DNA of 64,000 nucleotides from Paracoccaceae bacterium (GTDB lineage Bacteria > Pseudomonadota > Alphaproteobacteria > Rhodobacterales > Rhodobacteraceae), in contig JAGQRW010000001.1 of the NCBI GenBank assembly GCA_020425085.1, positions 248,001 through 312,000 on the forward strand, read 5' to 3'. A model generated the notes under the pieces. That model saw nothing but the letters and a program-made list of their open reading frames with translations. It was not told the origin of the DNA and searched no databases. Shown here in pieces: positions 44,168-54,175 of the stretch (its first letter is position 1; every line of letters starts with the position of its first letter). Both the position numbers and the translations under genes were made by a program.

Positions 44168-44773
44168 TTAGTGATCCTTCAGTTTGCGCACTTCGTTTTG
44201 CACGTTGAACAACGATGCGCCCAGCTTCATGCCGCGTTGCATGTCACCTAGAACCACCGTGGTTTCAGCCCCACTTTCATCGGTGATCACCCATTTGCGA
44301 AGGGTGACCGGATCGGCGGTAAACATCAGATCTATGGTTCCGGCATCGGGGTTTTCCGGGTCATGCGCGGTCACGATCGTCACTTGATCCTCCTCACGGT
44401 GGCCGGTGATCATGTCGGCCTGGCCAAGGTCGACATCTCTGGCCAGGATTACCGACAAAGGTGTGCGTTTCAGCGGAAACTGTTGCGGCGGCTCATTCGA
44501 TTTCCGATCGAATATCGCCACCGTTCCACCGCCGGCCATGACCAGCGCCGGGCTTGGTGGATCATAGTCGAACCGCATCCGGCCGGGGCGATGGATGTAA
44601 AGCGTACCGGTTGAAATGGTGCCGTCCTGGTTGATCTGGGTGAACTCGCCCCTGGCGGTCTTGAGATCATTAAGATAGGCCGACAACCGGTTAAGCGATA
44701 TCTTCTCGGCCAGCACCGGTGCTGCCAGAAACATCGTCATCATCGGCACAAGCAGGATCAGGCGAATTTGCAT
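44168..44773 (-). CDS. lolA: Outer membrane lipoprotein carrier protein LolA
   Basis: LolA is the periplasmic chaperone that carries lipoproteins from LolCDE to the outer membrane. 201 residues with a signal peptide (MQIRLILLVPMMTMFLAAPVLA), then ISLNRLSAYLNDLKTARGEFTQ, TGTLYIHRPGRMRFDYDPP (hydrophobic-cavity Arg), and MGGGTVAI-like and KTPLSVIL-type strands (MAGGGTVAIFD, LKRTPLSVILARDV). An AGGAGG directly precedes two consecutive ATGs, so the second (44773) is chosen, although its three-base spacing is short. It follows ftsK on the same strand, a common alphaproteobacterial order. Confidence 0.93.
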   Translation of the reverse strand: MQIRLILLVPMMTMFLAAPVLAEKISLNRLSAYLNDLKTARGEFTQINQDGTISTGTLYIHRPGRMRFDYDPPSPALVMAGGGTVAIFDRKSNEPPQQFPLKRTPLSVILARDVDLGQADMITGHREEDQVTIVTAHDPENPDAGTIDLMFTADPVTLRKWVITDESGAETTVVLGDMQRGMKLGASLFNVQNEVRKLKDH

Positions 44774-44843
44774 CATCCTCCTTATATAGATGGTTTTTCT
44801 GCCGCGCCCAGAGGCGGAATATCACAAACGGTTCAGATCAGGC

Positions 44844-47549
44844 TCATTGCGATTCAGGTATCAGGATTTCACGCTTGCCGACATGGTTGGCCATGCTGAC
44901 CAGTCCGGTTTCCTCCATCTGTTCAACCAGCCTCGCCGCCTTGTTATAGCCGATCGCCAACTTGCGCTGGATATACGAGGTCGAACATTTGCGATCCTTC
45001 AGCACGATCGCCACCGCCTGATCATATAGCGCATCTTCGCCGTCGGTATTGCCGCCAAGGCCCAGTACCATGTCGATATCACTGCCCTTGTCGTCATCCG
45101 GCCCTTCGAGTACGCCGGAAACATATTCAGGTGAGCCATAGGATTTCAGGTGATTGACCACCTCCTCGACCTCCTCATCAGACACGAACGGTGCGTGAAT
45201 TCGCGTGATCTTGCCGCCGCCCGCCATATACAGCATGTCACCCATGCCCAGCAGTTGTTCGGCCCCCATTTCGCCCAAAATGGTGCGGCTGTCGATTTTC
45301 GAGGTGACCTGGAAACTGATCCGGGTCGGGAAGTTGGCCTTGATCGTGCCGGTGATGACATCGACCGAGGGGCGTTGCGTGGCCATGATCAGGTGAATGC
45401 CGCTGGCTCGCGCCATCTGTGCCAGCCGCTGGATGCAGGCTTCGATTTCCTTGCCCGCGACCATCATCAGGTCGGCCATCTCATCGACCACCACCACGAT
45501 AAAGGGCATAGCCTCGGGGGTAAATTCCTCGGTCTCGAAAATTGGCTCGCCGGTGTCGTCGTCAAATCCGGTCTGAACCGTACGCTTGAAATTGGTGCCC
45601 TTGGCCAGCGCGTCTTTTACCCGACCGTTATAGCCGTCAATATTGCGCACGCCCATCTTGGACATCTTGCGATAACGATCCTCCATCTCGCCGACCACCC
45701 ATTTCAGGGCAACCACTGCCTTTTTCGGATCGGTCACAACCGGCGAAAGAAGGTGCGGAATGCCGTCATAAACGCTGAGTTCCAGCATCTTCGGGTCGAT
45801 CATGATCATCCGGCATTCATCCGGCGTCAGCTTGTAAAGCAGGCTTAGTATCATGGTGTTGATCGCCACCGATTTCCCCGACCCGGTGGTACCGGCAATC
45901 AGCAGGTGCGGCATCTTGGAAAGGTTGGCAACCACCGGATCGCCGGCAATGTTCTTGCCCAGTGCCAGCGGCAGTTTCTGGTTGGTATCACCAAAATCCC
46001 GTGCCGACAGGATTTCCCTTAGCAGCACCTTTTCACGATGCGCGTTCGGCAGCTCGATACCGATGACCGAACGACCGGGAACCGTCGATACCCTGGCCGC
46101 CAACGCAGACATCGAGCGCGCGATATCATCCGCCAGTCCAATCACCCGGCTGGCCTTCAGCCCCGGCGCCGGTTCCAGTTCATACATGGTGACAACCGGC
46201 CCCGGTGAGACCGACACGATCTCACCCTTGACGCCGTAATCATCCAGCACGTTTTCCAGCATCCGCGCGTTTTCCTCCAACGCCTCATCGCTAAGATGAT
46301 GGCGCACGATTTCGACCGGGTTTGCCAGAAGATTGAGCGGTGGACATTCATACGCCTCGCGCATGTCGTCAAACGCCAAGGATGGCTGCGCCTCGGCCTC
46401 GGCCTTTTTGCTGACGCGCGGGTGTTTGGCCGGGCGGTGCTGTACCACTGCGCGCGGCTCGGGCGTTGGCGGCACATAATGGGTACGGTCAGCCACCATT
46501 GGGCCAGGTGCCACATCCAGCAATGATTCATCATCATCCACCAGCGGATCCGGCTGATGGTTCAGCGCCGGTTCACGCCGCAGCACCGGTTCGGTCTGGA
46601 CATGCGGCGGTTCGGACTGGCGTTTCTTCAGGATATCGGCGATGCGCGAACGAATGCGTTCTTCGGACGGGTATTCGATATCTTGCAATGGAACCTCAGG
46701 CTCGACCAGTTCCGGCGTGGTGGCGCGAAACATCGGCTGGCGGCGGACAAAACCAAGTTTCGGCAGACGCTTTGCCGACGGCTCCGGTTGGTTGAACTCG
46801 GTCGGTGCAGCTTCGGCCTCTGCCTCGGCAATGGCGCGCAGTTCGCTTCGGCGTTCCTGATGCCGCTGATAGCCGGCCCTTGCTGCGCGCGCCGCACCTT
46901 TCCCGGCAAATCCCAGCAACGAGATCACCGATGCATAGGTCAGGATAATACCATATAGCAGGAATTGCCCGAACCTTATGGTTTCTGCCCGGTTAACCCC
47001 AAGCACGAATCCCGCCGAGGCAAGCATCAGCAACCCGAACAGACCACTGAGTATCCGCAGCGAAAAGGCCACATCAAACGGCATTACCCCCAACATCGCC
47101 GCTAATGAGGTGTCGCCAAACAGCCCGCCAAGGCCAAAGGAATGGCTCCACCCGGCAACCGGCGCATGGGTCGAGGCATAAACCGCGGCAATGGCAATCG
47201 CGATCGGGGCAAAGATCACCCGGCTGAACACCCGGTCGGCCCCGACATGGAACAGGAACCTTAGTCCCCAGACCACCGCCACCACGGCAATCCCCCAGGA
47301 GGCCCAGCCAATGGTTACGTTCAACGGGCTGGCCAGCGACGCGCCGAACTTGCCCAGCAGGTTCTGCACCGGATCGCTGGTTGAACTAAGCCAACTTGGA
47401 TCCTCGGGTACATAGGAAACCAGCATCAAACCCGCCAGCACTCCGATAGCCAACAGGATCAAGCCCAGCAATTCCTTGCCGCGTCGCTGAATCGCCTCGT
47501 GCATGTGGCTTTCCAACAGGGGATTTCGTTGTCTGACCTGATACGCCAT
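44844..47549 (-). CDS. ftsK: DNA translocase FtsK
   Basis: FtsK couples division to chromosome segregation and activates XerCD at dif. 901 residues: four or more N-terminal membrane helices (residues 27-215), a Pro/Glu/Arg-rich linker (about 220-400), the RecA-like motor with Walker [18 protein letters not shown] (near residue 555), Walker [29 protein letters not shown], and the C-terminal gamma winged helix ([20 protein letters not shown]) that reads KOPS sequences. The linker is short compared with E. coli. It lies downstream of an aminotransferase gene with 15 bases between. Confidence 0.97.
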   Translation of the reverse strand: MAYQVRQRNPLLESHMHEAIQRRGKELLGLILLAIGVLAGLMLVSYVPEDPSWLSSTSDPVQNLLGKFGASLASPLNVTIGWASWGIAVVAVVWGLRFLFHVGADRVFSRVIFAPIAIAIAAVYASTHAPVAGWSHSFGLGGLFGDTSLAAMLGVMPFDVAFSLRILSGLFGLLMLASAGFVLGVNRAETIRFGQFLLYGIILTYASVISLLGFAGKGAARAARAGYQRHQERRSELRAIAEAEAEAAPTEFNQPEPSAKRLPKLGFVRRQPMFRATTPELVEPEVPLQDIEYPSEERIRSRIADILKKRQSEPPHVQTEPVLRREPALNHQPDPLVDDDESLLDVAPGPMVADRTHYVPPTPEPRAVVQHRPAKHPRVSKKAEAEAQPSLAFDDMREAYECPPLNLLANPVEIVRHHLSDEALEENARMLENVLDDYGVKGEIVSVSPGPVVTMYELEPAPGLKASRVIGLADDIARSMSALAARVSTVPGRSVIGIELPNAHREKVLLREILSARDFGDTNQKLPLALGKNIAGDPVVANLSKMPHLLIAGTTGSGKSVAINTMILSLLYKLTPDECRMIMIDPKMLELSVYDGIPHLLSPVVTDPKKAVVALKWVVGEMEDRYRKMSKMGVRNIDGYNGRVKDALAKGTNFKRTVQTGFDDDTGEPIFETEEFTPEAMPFIVVVVDEMADLMMVAGKEIEACIQRLAQMARASGIHLIMATQRPSVDVITGTIKANFPTRISFQVTSKIDSRTILGEMGAEQLLGMGDMLYMAGGGKITRIHAPFVSDEEVEEVVNHLKSYGSPEYVSGVLEGPDDDKGSDIDMVLGLGGNTDGEDALYDQAVAIVLKDRKCSTSYIQRKLAIGYNKAARLVEQMEETGLVSMANHVGKREILIPESQ

Positions 47550-47564
47550 TTCTGTCTGCCCTCG

Positions 47565-48743
47565 TCAATAGATGCAGTCGCGGATCAACTGTAAACCGCG
47601 CCGCATTTCTTCTGTTTCGGTCACCATTGCGACCCTGATGAATTCATGCCCGGGATTGCCTGTCGGCGTGTCGCGGCCAAGATAGGCCCCCGGTAATACC
47701 TTTACCCCGGTTTCACACCAGAGCCTGACGGTCGCCGTCTCGCCGTCATCGACCGGCAACCACAGAAAAAAACCCGCCTTTGGCGGCATATAGCTTTGCA
47801 CATCTTTGAAAACCTGATCGGCAATTTGGTATTTCTGCTGATACAGCGCGCGGTTGGCGGTGACGTGCGATTCATCCGACCATACGGCCGCCGCAACCCG
47901 CTGCAACGGCAGCGGCAAGGGCGCACCGGCATAGGTTCTGAGTTTTTTCAGCGCCGCAATCGTCCTCGGACCGCCAGCAGCGAACCCGGATCGCAATCCC
48001 GGCAGGTTCGAGCGCTTGGAAAGCGAATGAAAAACCAGTATCCGTTCCGGATCCGCACCGATCTTTGCCGCGACCTCCAGCGCGCCGGGGGGCGGTTGAT
48101 CGCGGTAAATTTCCGCATAGCACTCATCGGCAAGGATGCGGAAATCGTGCTTTTCGGCCAGTTCCAGCAACCGTTTCCAATATTCAGCCGAAGCAATCGC
48201 ACCTTGCGGATTGCTGGGGGAACATAAGTATACCATCGCCGTCTGGTCCAGAACCGCCGCATCCAGAGTGGCGAAATCCGGTAGAAAACCGCTTGTCGCC
48301 GGACAGGAAAGGAAAACCGGCTCTGCCATAACCGCCGCTGACGCCACCGCGTAGACCTGATAAAACGGGTTGGGTATCAATACCTTCGGTGTTTTGCCAT
48401 GTTTCGTTTCCGGGCAAAGCGCGATCGCGGCATTGAACAATCCCTCGCGGGTACCGTTCAGGGCAATGATCTCGGTCTCTGGGTCCTTTACCACCCCATA
48501 GCGCAACAAAAGCCAGGTGGAAATCGCCGACAACAGTTCTGTTGTGCCGTCATTCGGCGGGTATTTGCCAAATTCGGCCACCGATGCCGCCAGAACCCCG
48601 GCGACAAAATCCGGAAACGCGTGCTGTGGTTCGCCGATCGACATGGCTATTTCTGCGCCGCCCGGTGGGTGGCCAGCCAACAGCGCACGCAGGCGCGGAA
48701 AAGCATAATCAGGCAGGTTCGAAAACCGCTGGGGAAACTGCAT
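47565..48743 (-). CDS. Class I aminotransferase (possible succinyldiaminopimelate aminotransferase)
   Basis: A 392-residue fold-type I PLP aminotransferase. Features: MSIGEPQHAFPDFV, YPPNDGTTELLSAI, LNGTREGLFNAA, LCSPSNPQGA, ILADECYAEIY and the PLP lysine in FHSLSKRSNLPGLRSGF. The SLSKRSNLPGLRSG wording is close to DapC-type enzymes that transaminate N-succinyl-LL-diaminopimelate in lysine/murein synthesis, and dapA occurs elsewhere in the window. Alternative amino acid substrates are possible. It lies between amidase and ftsK on the same strand. Confidence 0.85.
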   Translation of the reverse strand: MQFPQRFSNLPDYAFPRLRALLAGHPPGGAEIAMSIGEPQHAFPDFVAGVLAASVAEFGKYPPNDGTTELLSAISTWLLLRYGVVKDPETEIIALNGTREGLFNAAIALCPETKHGKTPKVLIPNPFYQVYAVASAAVMAEPVFLSCPATSGFLPDFATLDAAVLDQTAMVYLCSPSNPQGAIASAEYWKRLLELAEKHDFRILADECYAEIYRDQPPPGALEVAAKIGADPERILVFHSLSKRSNLPGLRSGFAAGGPRTIAALKKLRTYAGAPLPLPLQRVAAAVWSDESHVTANRALYQQKYQIADQVFKDVQSYMPPKAGFFLWLPVDDGETATVRLWCETGVKVLPGAYLGRDTPTGNPGHEFIRVAMVTETEEMRRGLQLIRDCIY

Positions 48744-48900
48744 CAGTGCCTCATCAACCGGGATCTTATGCCCCGTGTAAGATCACTTTAGCCTGTGTTT
48801 GCCGTTCGGTCCAGTCCGGGATGCAAGCCGGACTACAGGTTTTATCGTTGTGGCATTTCTGTTTAGATTGCGATTTCAGGTTGTTACCGGCGGGTTGCAA

Positions 48901-50238
48901 CTAGTTTGTGGCAAGCAGGCTTTCCAACACCACACCCAGCCGCAACAACCGCGCCTCGGACATCGGCGCGCCCAGCAGGGTTATCCCGGTTGATGGAATT
49001 CCGGTCGGCAAGGACAGTGCGGCCAGCCCCATCAGGTTGCCGATCCGGGTATTCCTGAGCGCCAGCAGGTTTTCCTCGACATAATAATCATGCTCTGCCT
49101 TGAGGCGCACCAGATTCGGCGGCATGATCGGCGAACTCGGCACCAGCACCGCGTCATAGCCGGCTGTTTTCGCCAGATACCCCGCGCGCAACTGCCTGAG
49201 GCGCATCCACGATTGGACATATTCAACGCCGCTATAGGCCGCCCCGGCGCGAAATCGTTGAAGTATCTGGTCATACATCAGATGCGGTGCCGCCTCGATC
49301 ACGTCCTGCCACTGGGCATAGGCATCGACGGTATAAAGACATCCAGTCAGGGTCATCGCCTCGGAAACCTCGGCAATCTGGCCGTGTTGCACCACTGCAC
49401 CGGCCTTGGTTATTGCCGCGATGGCCCGTCGAAAACCCTGTTCGGGCTGCGCGCGTAAATTTTCCATCGCCACGTTTTCCAGCACCAGAAACCGGCGCCC
49501 CACCAGGTTTGCTGCCGTCAGATCAGCCGCGGCGGTGCCACCAAGTGCCGCCAGCAGCAGCGCCGCATCCTCGACCGACCGGCAAAGCGGGCCAACCGTG
49601 TCGAAGGATTCACAAAGCGGCACCACCCCCTTTAGCGACAACAGCCCATGCGTGGTTTTCAACCCGACCAGATCGTTCCATGCTGCCGGAATGCGCACCG
49701 AACCACCGGTATCCGACCCGATCGCCGCCGCCGCCAACCCAAACGCGACCGATGCCGCCGCGCCTGATGACGACCCTCCTGGCACCGCTTCGGCGTCATT
49801 GACACAAGGCGGTGTTGCGGTGATCGGGTTATAGCCAAGCCCGGAAAACGCCAGTTCCGACATATGCGTCTTGCCCAGGCAGACCAGCCCGGCCTTGGTG
49901 GCGTTTTCCAAAACCTCTGCATCACGTTCCGGTACCCGCCCCTTCAGGTGGGCACTGCCTGCTTCGGTGCCGATGCCTGCGCTGTCAAACAGGTCTTTCC
50001 ATGAAATCGGCACGCCATCCAGCAGGCCAAACCGCAGTCCTGTGGCCGCGCGTTTCGAAGCTGCGTTCGCCTCGGATATGGCCCGTTCATGGGTTACACG
50101 GGCATATATATTTAGACTAAGTTCATGACCTTCGATTGCCTCAAGATAGGTTTCCGCCAGTCGCAGTGGGTCGATCTCACCCTGCCCTATCCCTCGGCCC
50201 AACTCCGCTGCGCTCATCCACAGCCATTCTTGTGACAT
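48901..50238 (-). CDS. Amidase signature family protein
   Basis: 445 residues with the amidase signature: DGVPISWKDLFDSAGIGTEAGS (catalytic Lys), PGGSSSGAAASVAFGLAAAA (cis-Ser), and IGSDTGGSVRIPAAW (nucleophile Ser). The ATG at 50238 has AAGGAG seven bases upstream; a long upstream frame extension is not credible. It hydrolyses an amide; the family ranges from GatA to nicotinamidase-like and aryl amidases. There is no gatB/gatC nearby, so a role in tRNA amidation is not supported. It probably shares a transcript with the aminotransferase and ftsK. Confidence 0.9.
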   Translation of the reverse strand: MSQEWLWMSAAELGRGIGQGEIDPLRLAETYLEAIEGHELSLNIYARVTHERAISEANAASKRAATGLRFGLLDGVPISWKDLFDSAGIGTEAGSAHLKGRVPERDAEVLENATKAGLVCLGKTHMSELAFSGLGYNPITATPPCVNDAEAVPGGSSSGAAASVAFGLAAAAIGSDTGGSVRIPAAWNDLVGLKTTHGLLSLKGVVPLCESFDTVGPLCRSVEDAALLLAALGGTAAADLTAANLVGRRFLVLENVAMENLRAQPEQGFRRAIAAITKAGAVVQHGQIAEVSEAMTLTGCLYTVDAYAQWQDVIEAAPHLMYDQILQRFRAGAAYSGVEYVQSWMRLRQLRAGYLAKTAGYDAVLVPSSPIMPPNLVRLKAEHDYYVEENLLALRNTRIGNLMGLAALSLPTGIPSTGITLLGAPMSEARLLRLGVVLESLLATN

Positions 50239-50323
50239 CGCCCGCTCCTTGTCGCTGATGGAACGGACGCTAGCTCTGCAATCGCCAATGGACAATCCCA
50301 TTTGATCCCGCATACTGAAAGAC

Positions 50324-51550
50324 ATGAAGAACGATTGCGACATCCTGATCATAGGTGGCGGCCTGAACGGCCCGGCTCTGGCCCTGGCGCTTGCTGCGGG
50401 TGGATTTTCGGTGTGCATGGTCGATGCAAGGCCGCTGACCACTTTGAAAGGGGCCGGTTTCGACGGGCGTGCCTATGCGCTGGCGCTGGCTTCAGTGCGA
50501 ATGCTTCAGGCGCTTGGCGTCTGGGGAGAACTTGCCGCCAACAGCCAGCCGATCCTTGGAATCACCGCCAGCGACGGCCGCCCGGGTGAGGGTGCGGCAC
50601 CCTGGTTCCTGCATTTTGATCACCTGGAAATCGAAGAAGGACCAATGGGTTATATGCTGGAGGATCGCTTTCTTCGTGATCTCCTTCTGGATCGGGTTGC
50701 GGCATCACCCCGCATTACCCAGATCAACGGCCATGCCGTAATCGGACAACAGATTTATGCCGGCCACACCAGCGTAACACTGGACAACGGCCAGACCCTG
50801 ACCGCAGGAATGCTGATCGGCTGCGATGGCCGCGACAGCCCGACCGCCCGCCGTGCCGGCATTACCCGCACCGGTCGGGATTACGGCCAAACAGCTTTGG
50901 TCAGCGCCATTTGGCACGAAAAACCGCATAATGGCATCGCCCATCAGTTCTTCATGCCAAATGGCCCGTTGGGTATCCTGCCGCTGCCCGGCAACCGTTG
51001 TTCCATCGTCTGGGCGGAAACCAATGAACGTGCCGCGATTATCAGCCGGTTGACCGATGCGGATTACCTTGCCGAACTGCGCCCGCGTTTCGGCGATTTT
51101 CTTGGCGAAATCGGATTGGAAGGCGGGCGTTTCACCTATCCGCTGAAACTTGGCATCGCCAACAGCTTTATCGCCGAACGCCTTGTGCTGGTCGGTGATG
51201 CAGCGCACGGGATCCATCCACTGGCGGGGCAGGGTCTGAACCTGGGGTTTCGTGATATCGCTGCACTGGCCGAGGTACTGACATTGGCCCGCAGACGTGG
51301 CGAAGACGTGAATTCAGCCATTGTTCTTGATCGTTATCAACAATGGCGCCGCTTTGATACCACTCTGATGGCGATTGCGACCGACAGCATCAACCGGCTA
51401 TTTTCAAACGACAACGCAATTTTGCGACTTGGCCGCGATCTTGGCCTTGGCATTGTCAATGCCATGCCCGATCTGCGTCGCAGGCTGATCCGCCAAGCGG
51501 CGGGGTTAAGCGGTGATCTGCCACGATTGATGCAAGGCCGCGCCATCTGA
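50324..51550 (+). CDS. UbiH/UbiF-type FAD-dependent hydroxylase
   Basis: 408 residues of the aromatic-ring hydroxylase family that hydroxylates ubiquinone precursors. FAD motifs: DILIIGGGLNGPALALALAAGG (N-terminal GxGxxG), FDGRAYALALASVRMLQALG, MLIGCDGRDSPTARRAGI (the DG motif) and LVLVGDAAHGIHPLAGQGLN (the GD motif) then LGFRDIAALAEVL. No membrane segment. Which ring carbon it oxidises cannot be told. It is transcribed away from the amidase gene and is followed 12 bases later by a MaoC-like gene. Confidence 0.9.
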   Translation: MKNDCDILIIGGGLNGPALALALAAGGFSVCMVDARPLTTLKGAGFDGRAYALALASVRMLQALGVWGELAANSQPILGITASDGRPGEGAAPWFLHFDHLEIEEGPMGYMLEDRFLRDLLLDRVAASPRITQINGHAVIGQQIYAGHTSVTLDNGQTLTAGMLIGCDGRDSPTARRAGITRTGRDYGQTALVSAIWHEKPHNGIAHQFFMPNGPLGILPLPGNRCSIVWAETNERAAIISRLTDADYLAELRPRFGDFLGEIGLEGGRFTYPLKLGIANSFIAERLVLVGDAAHGIHPLAGQGLNLGFRDIAALAEVLTLARRRGEDVNSAIVLDRYQQWRRFDTTLMAIATDSINRLFSNDNAILRLGRDLGLGIVNAMPDLRRRLIRQAAGLSGDLPRLMQGRAI

Positions 51551-51562
51551 CAGGGCAGAGAC

Positions 51563-52381
51563 ATGAAAGAAACCATCGGCAAACAACAAACGCGCACCGA
51601 TCTGCTTGATCCTGCCCGCGCCGCGGCACTTCATGCCAGCCTTGGGCTTGAGGGTGCCGCGCCGCTGACACTGCTGCCGTTCTGGCATTACCTCTATTTC
51701 TGGGACGCCGCCCCGGCGGATAGGCTTGGCCGTGATGGCCACCCGAAAACCGGGAGATTTCTGCCGGATATGGGCCTGCCCCGGCGGATGTGGGCCGGCG
51801 GGTCGCTGGCGTTTCTGCATGCGCCGCTGTTGGGGGAACCCGCCATGCGGATCAGCACCATCACCAATGCCGAACAGAAATCCGGGCGAAGCGGCCCGCT
51901 GGCGCTGGTCACGCTCGGGCATGAGCTGTTGCAGAACGGCCAGCTTTGCGTGAGGGAAACCCAGGATCTGATTTATCGCCCGGATCCCGACCCTAGCGCG
52001 ACTGCGCCAATTTCGCCCATGGCAAGACGGGATGAATCCACATGTCAGCCAGTTCGGTTTTCGCCAACCCTGCTGTTTCGCTATTCCGCCCTGACCTTCA
52101 ACGGTCACCGCATTCATTATGACCGCGACTATTGCAAATCGGTCGAGGGTTATCCCGGTCTTGTCGTCCACGGTCCGCTGTTGGCACAGTTGCTGATTCA
52201 TCTGGCCATGCGCGAACTTGGTGGTCTCAGCCAGTTCAGTTTCCGCGCCACCGCGCCGCTATATGATTTTGAGGCGGCTGAACTGTGCGCCCGACCTGAC
52301 GGTGACAAACTAAGTCTATGGGTTCGCGGCCCGGATGGCCGGCAATGCATGACGGCAAGTGCCATATATTTGGCGAACTAA
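51563..52381 (+). CDS. MaoC-like/HTD2-type acyl-CoA hydratase family protein
   Basis: 272 residues with an N-terminal FAS1-like dehydratase half and a C-terminal hotdog with the hydratase pattern RYSALTFNGHRIHYDRDYC followed by YPGLVVHGPLLAQLLIHLA; the His/Asp pair is that of R-specific hydratases. Similar proteins are annotated as mesaconyl-C4-CoA or itaconyl-CoA hydratase, or as 3-hydroxyacyl-thioester dehydratase. It is a cytoplasmic, C4-C5 dicarboxyl-CoA type enzyme by analogy; the actual substrate is unknown. It overlaps the 3' end of the convergent FAD oxidase gene by four bases. Confidence 0.82.
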   Translation: MKETIGKQQTRTDLLDPARAAALHASLGLEGAAPLTLLPFWHYLYFWDAAPADRLGRDGHPKTGRFLPDMGLPRRMWAGGSLAFLHAPLLGEPAMRISTITNAEQKSGRSGPLALVTLGHELLQNGQLCVRETQDLIYRPDPDPSATAPISPMARRDESTCQPVRFSPTLLFRYSALTFNGHRIHYDRDYCKSVEGYPGLVVHGPLLAQLLIHLAMRELGGLSQFSFRATAPLYDFEAAELCARPDGDKLSLWVRGPDGRQCMTASAIYLAN

Positions 52382-53421
52382 GTCAGATTAGCTTCAACTG
52401 AAAAAGCCTTTGGTATCTGATTCTTACCGTCCACAACAAGATCTGCCATCGCCTCGCCCACGCCAATGGCAACGCCAAAGCCGATCTTGAAACCACCATT
52501 GGCGATGAATACCCCCGGTCTTGACGGATGCCGCCCAAGGATCGGGGCACGTTTTTGGCCACGCGGGCGCACACCGGCCCAGCGGCAAAGCAGGTTTGCG
52601 GATTTCAGCGATGGCATGACCTGCATCGCCTTCTGGTACAGGATTTCCAGTTTGTCATCGGTGCTTGCCGGATCCACCCATTCATTCTCACTGGTGGAAC
52701 CGATCGCCAAGGTGCCGTCTTGATGCGGAATCAAGAAAACGCCGTCGGAAAAAATCTGCGGCATGTCGCGCGCGTCGTGCTGCAACAGCAGGCTCTGCCC
52801 CTTGACGCCCTTGCCAACCTCACAACCGAACTCACGCGAAAGGTCAAGCAAACCTTCGTAGCCGGTGCAAATAACCGTCTGATCGGCACCCCGCGCAGTG
52901 CCGCCCTCGATGATTTCACCGCCTGATGCCCGGATCGCTGCCGCAAGACAGGCAATGGCACGCCGAGGGTCGATGCGGGCGGTCAGCGTGTCATGCACCA
53001 GATAGCCGGTTGTCGATTGCGGCCCCCAGCCGGGGAAATGATCCGCCCTGACCACTTGCCAATCCGCCTTGCCGCGCCAGTGTTCAGCGGCCGAGGCAAC
53101 CCGCTCATTGGCTAAGTCCAGTTCGCGCGCGTTGTTGACTGGCACCAGTCGACCGGTTTGCATATAACCCGATGGCAATCCCGAAAGCCGTTCAACCTCC
53201 TGCCAGTAATCCGCACCGGCAATCAGGCTTTCAAACTGAAACTGCTTCTTGTCGTTCCAGTTATCCGGCGTATGCGGCGACAATGCCCCGGTCAGCCCAC
53301 CACTGGCACCGGTGCCGATCCGGCGGCAATCCACCAGCCGCACTTTTGCCCCGCGCCGCGCCACCGCATAGGCCACCGACAGGCCAAAGATGCCACCGCC
53401 GAGAACCTCGATTTCCGCCAT
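52378..53421 (-). CDS. FAD-dependent oxidoreductase of the DAO/glycine oxidase type (possible MnmC oxidase partner)
   Basis: 347 residues with IEVLGGGIFGLSVAYAVARRG (FAD-binding GxGxxG), GTGASGGLTGALSPHTPDNW, SGYMQTGRLVPV, and C-terminal WAGVRPRGQKRAPILGRHP and IANGGFKIGFGVAIGVGEAMADL. It is a D-amino-acid/glycine oxidase-type enzyme. Divergent from mnmD by 64 bases. In E. coli the MnmC protein fuses MnmD with such an oxidase that removes the carboxymethyl group from cmnm5U34 of tRNA; here the two activities may be on separate proteins. The ATG at 53421 has AGGA six bases upstream. Confidence 0.82.
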   Translation of the reverse strand: MAEIEVLGGGIFGLSVAYAVARRGAKVRLVDCRRIGTGASGGLTGALSPHTPDNWNDKKQFQFESLIAGADYWQEVERLSGLPSGYMQTGRLVPVNNARELDLANERVASAAEHWRGKADWQVVRADHFPGWGPQSTTGYLVHDTLTARIDPRRAIACLAAAIRASGGEIIEGGTARGADQTVICTGYEGLLDLSREFGCEVGKGVKGQSLLLQHDARDMPQIFSDGVFLIPHQDGTLAIGSTSENEWVDPASTDDKLEILYQKAMQVMPSLKSANLLCRWAGVRPRGQKRAPILGRHPSRPGVFIANGGFKIGFGVAIGVGEAMADLVVDGKNQIPKAFSVEANLT

Positions 53422-53485
53422 TGCCATTCCTTGCGCCCTGACCCATGTTTCCCCACGGGAATTAGACGCCCAATTAGGACAGAAT

Positions 53486-54175
53486 ATGACCGATCACCAG
53501 TGCGAATCCGCCGAAATCGACTGGGCCGACTGCGGCGTACCGGTTTCGCGTCGATTTGGTGATCCCTATTTTTCCGCCTCCGACGGGCTGGCGGAAACCC
53601 GGCATGTGTTTCTGGCCGGCAACCGACTACCCGCGCGGTTTGCGCAGGGTTTCCAGATTGCCGAACTCGGCTTTGGCACCGGGCTGAACCTTTTGGCGGC
53701 GTGGGATTGCTGGCGGCAAAGCGGGCAGAGGGGTGATCTGCATTTTACTAGCTTTGAAGCATTCCCGATGTCTGGTGATGACATGGCGCGGGCGCTGTCG
53801 CCTTTTTTAGAACTTAGTTCACTGATCGAACTTTTTTTGAGCCGTTGGCGTTCGGGCCAAACCTGTTTCAGACTAGATGGCCTAAGTGTTGAAATCGTGC
53901 TTGGGGATGCGCGACATACCCTTGCTGAATGGCCGGGCAAGGCCGACGCCTGGTTTCTCGACGGGTTTGCGCCGGCCAGGAACCCGGAACTCTGGTCGCC
54001 TGAATTGCTGGCAACCCTTGCCAGCAAGACCCGCCCTGCGGGAACCCTTGCCACCTATAGCGCCGCCGGACATGTCCGCCGCACGCTGGCGTCAGTCGGA
54101 TTTCAGGTCGAGCGCACCGAAGGTTTTGGACAAAAGCGGCATATGACCATTGGCAGCCTCAGGGATCAGGCATGA
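53486..54175 (+). CDS. mnmD: tRNA 5-methylaminomethyl-2-thiouridine methyltransferase MnmD
   Basis: MnmD methylates nm5(s2)U34 to mnm5(s2)U34 in wobble uridines. 229 residues: RFGDPYFSASDGLAETRHVFLAG, the SAM site IAELGFGTGLNLLAAWD, LHFTSFEAFPM, LVLGDAR-type strand (IVLGDARHTLAEW), DAWFLDGFAPARNPELW and LATYSAAGHVRRTLASVGFQV, all hallmarks of the MnmC N-terminal domain. AGGA lies six to seven bases upstream of the ATG. The stop overlaps the next start (ATGA). Confidence 0.94.
   Translation: MTDHQCESAEIDWADCGVPVSRRFGDPYFSASDGLAETRHVFLAGNRLPARFAQGFQIAELGFGTGLNLLAAWDCWRQSGQRGDLHFTSFEAFPMSGDDMARALSPFLELSSLIELFLSRWRSGQTCFRLDGLSVEIVLGDARHTLAEWPGKADAWFLDGFAPARNPELWSPELLATLASKTRPAGTLATYSAAGHVRRTLASVGFQVERTEGFGQKRHMTIGSLRDQA

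Noticed and set aside
48901-50238. Amidase as GatA of the Asp/Glu-tRNA amidotransferase
   Set aside because: The signature is shared by all amidase-signature enzymes; no gatB or gatC is adjacent and the context is metabolic.
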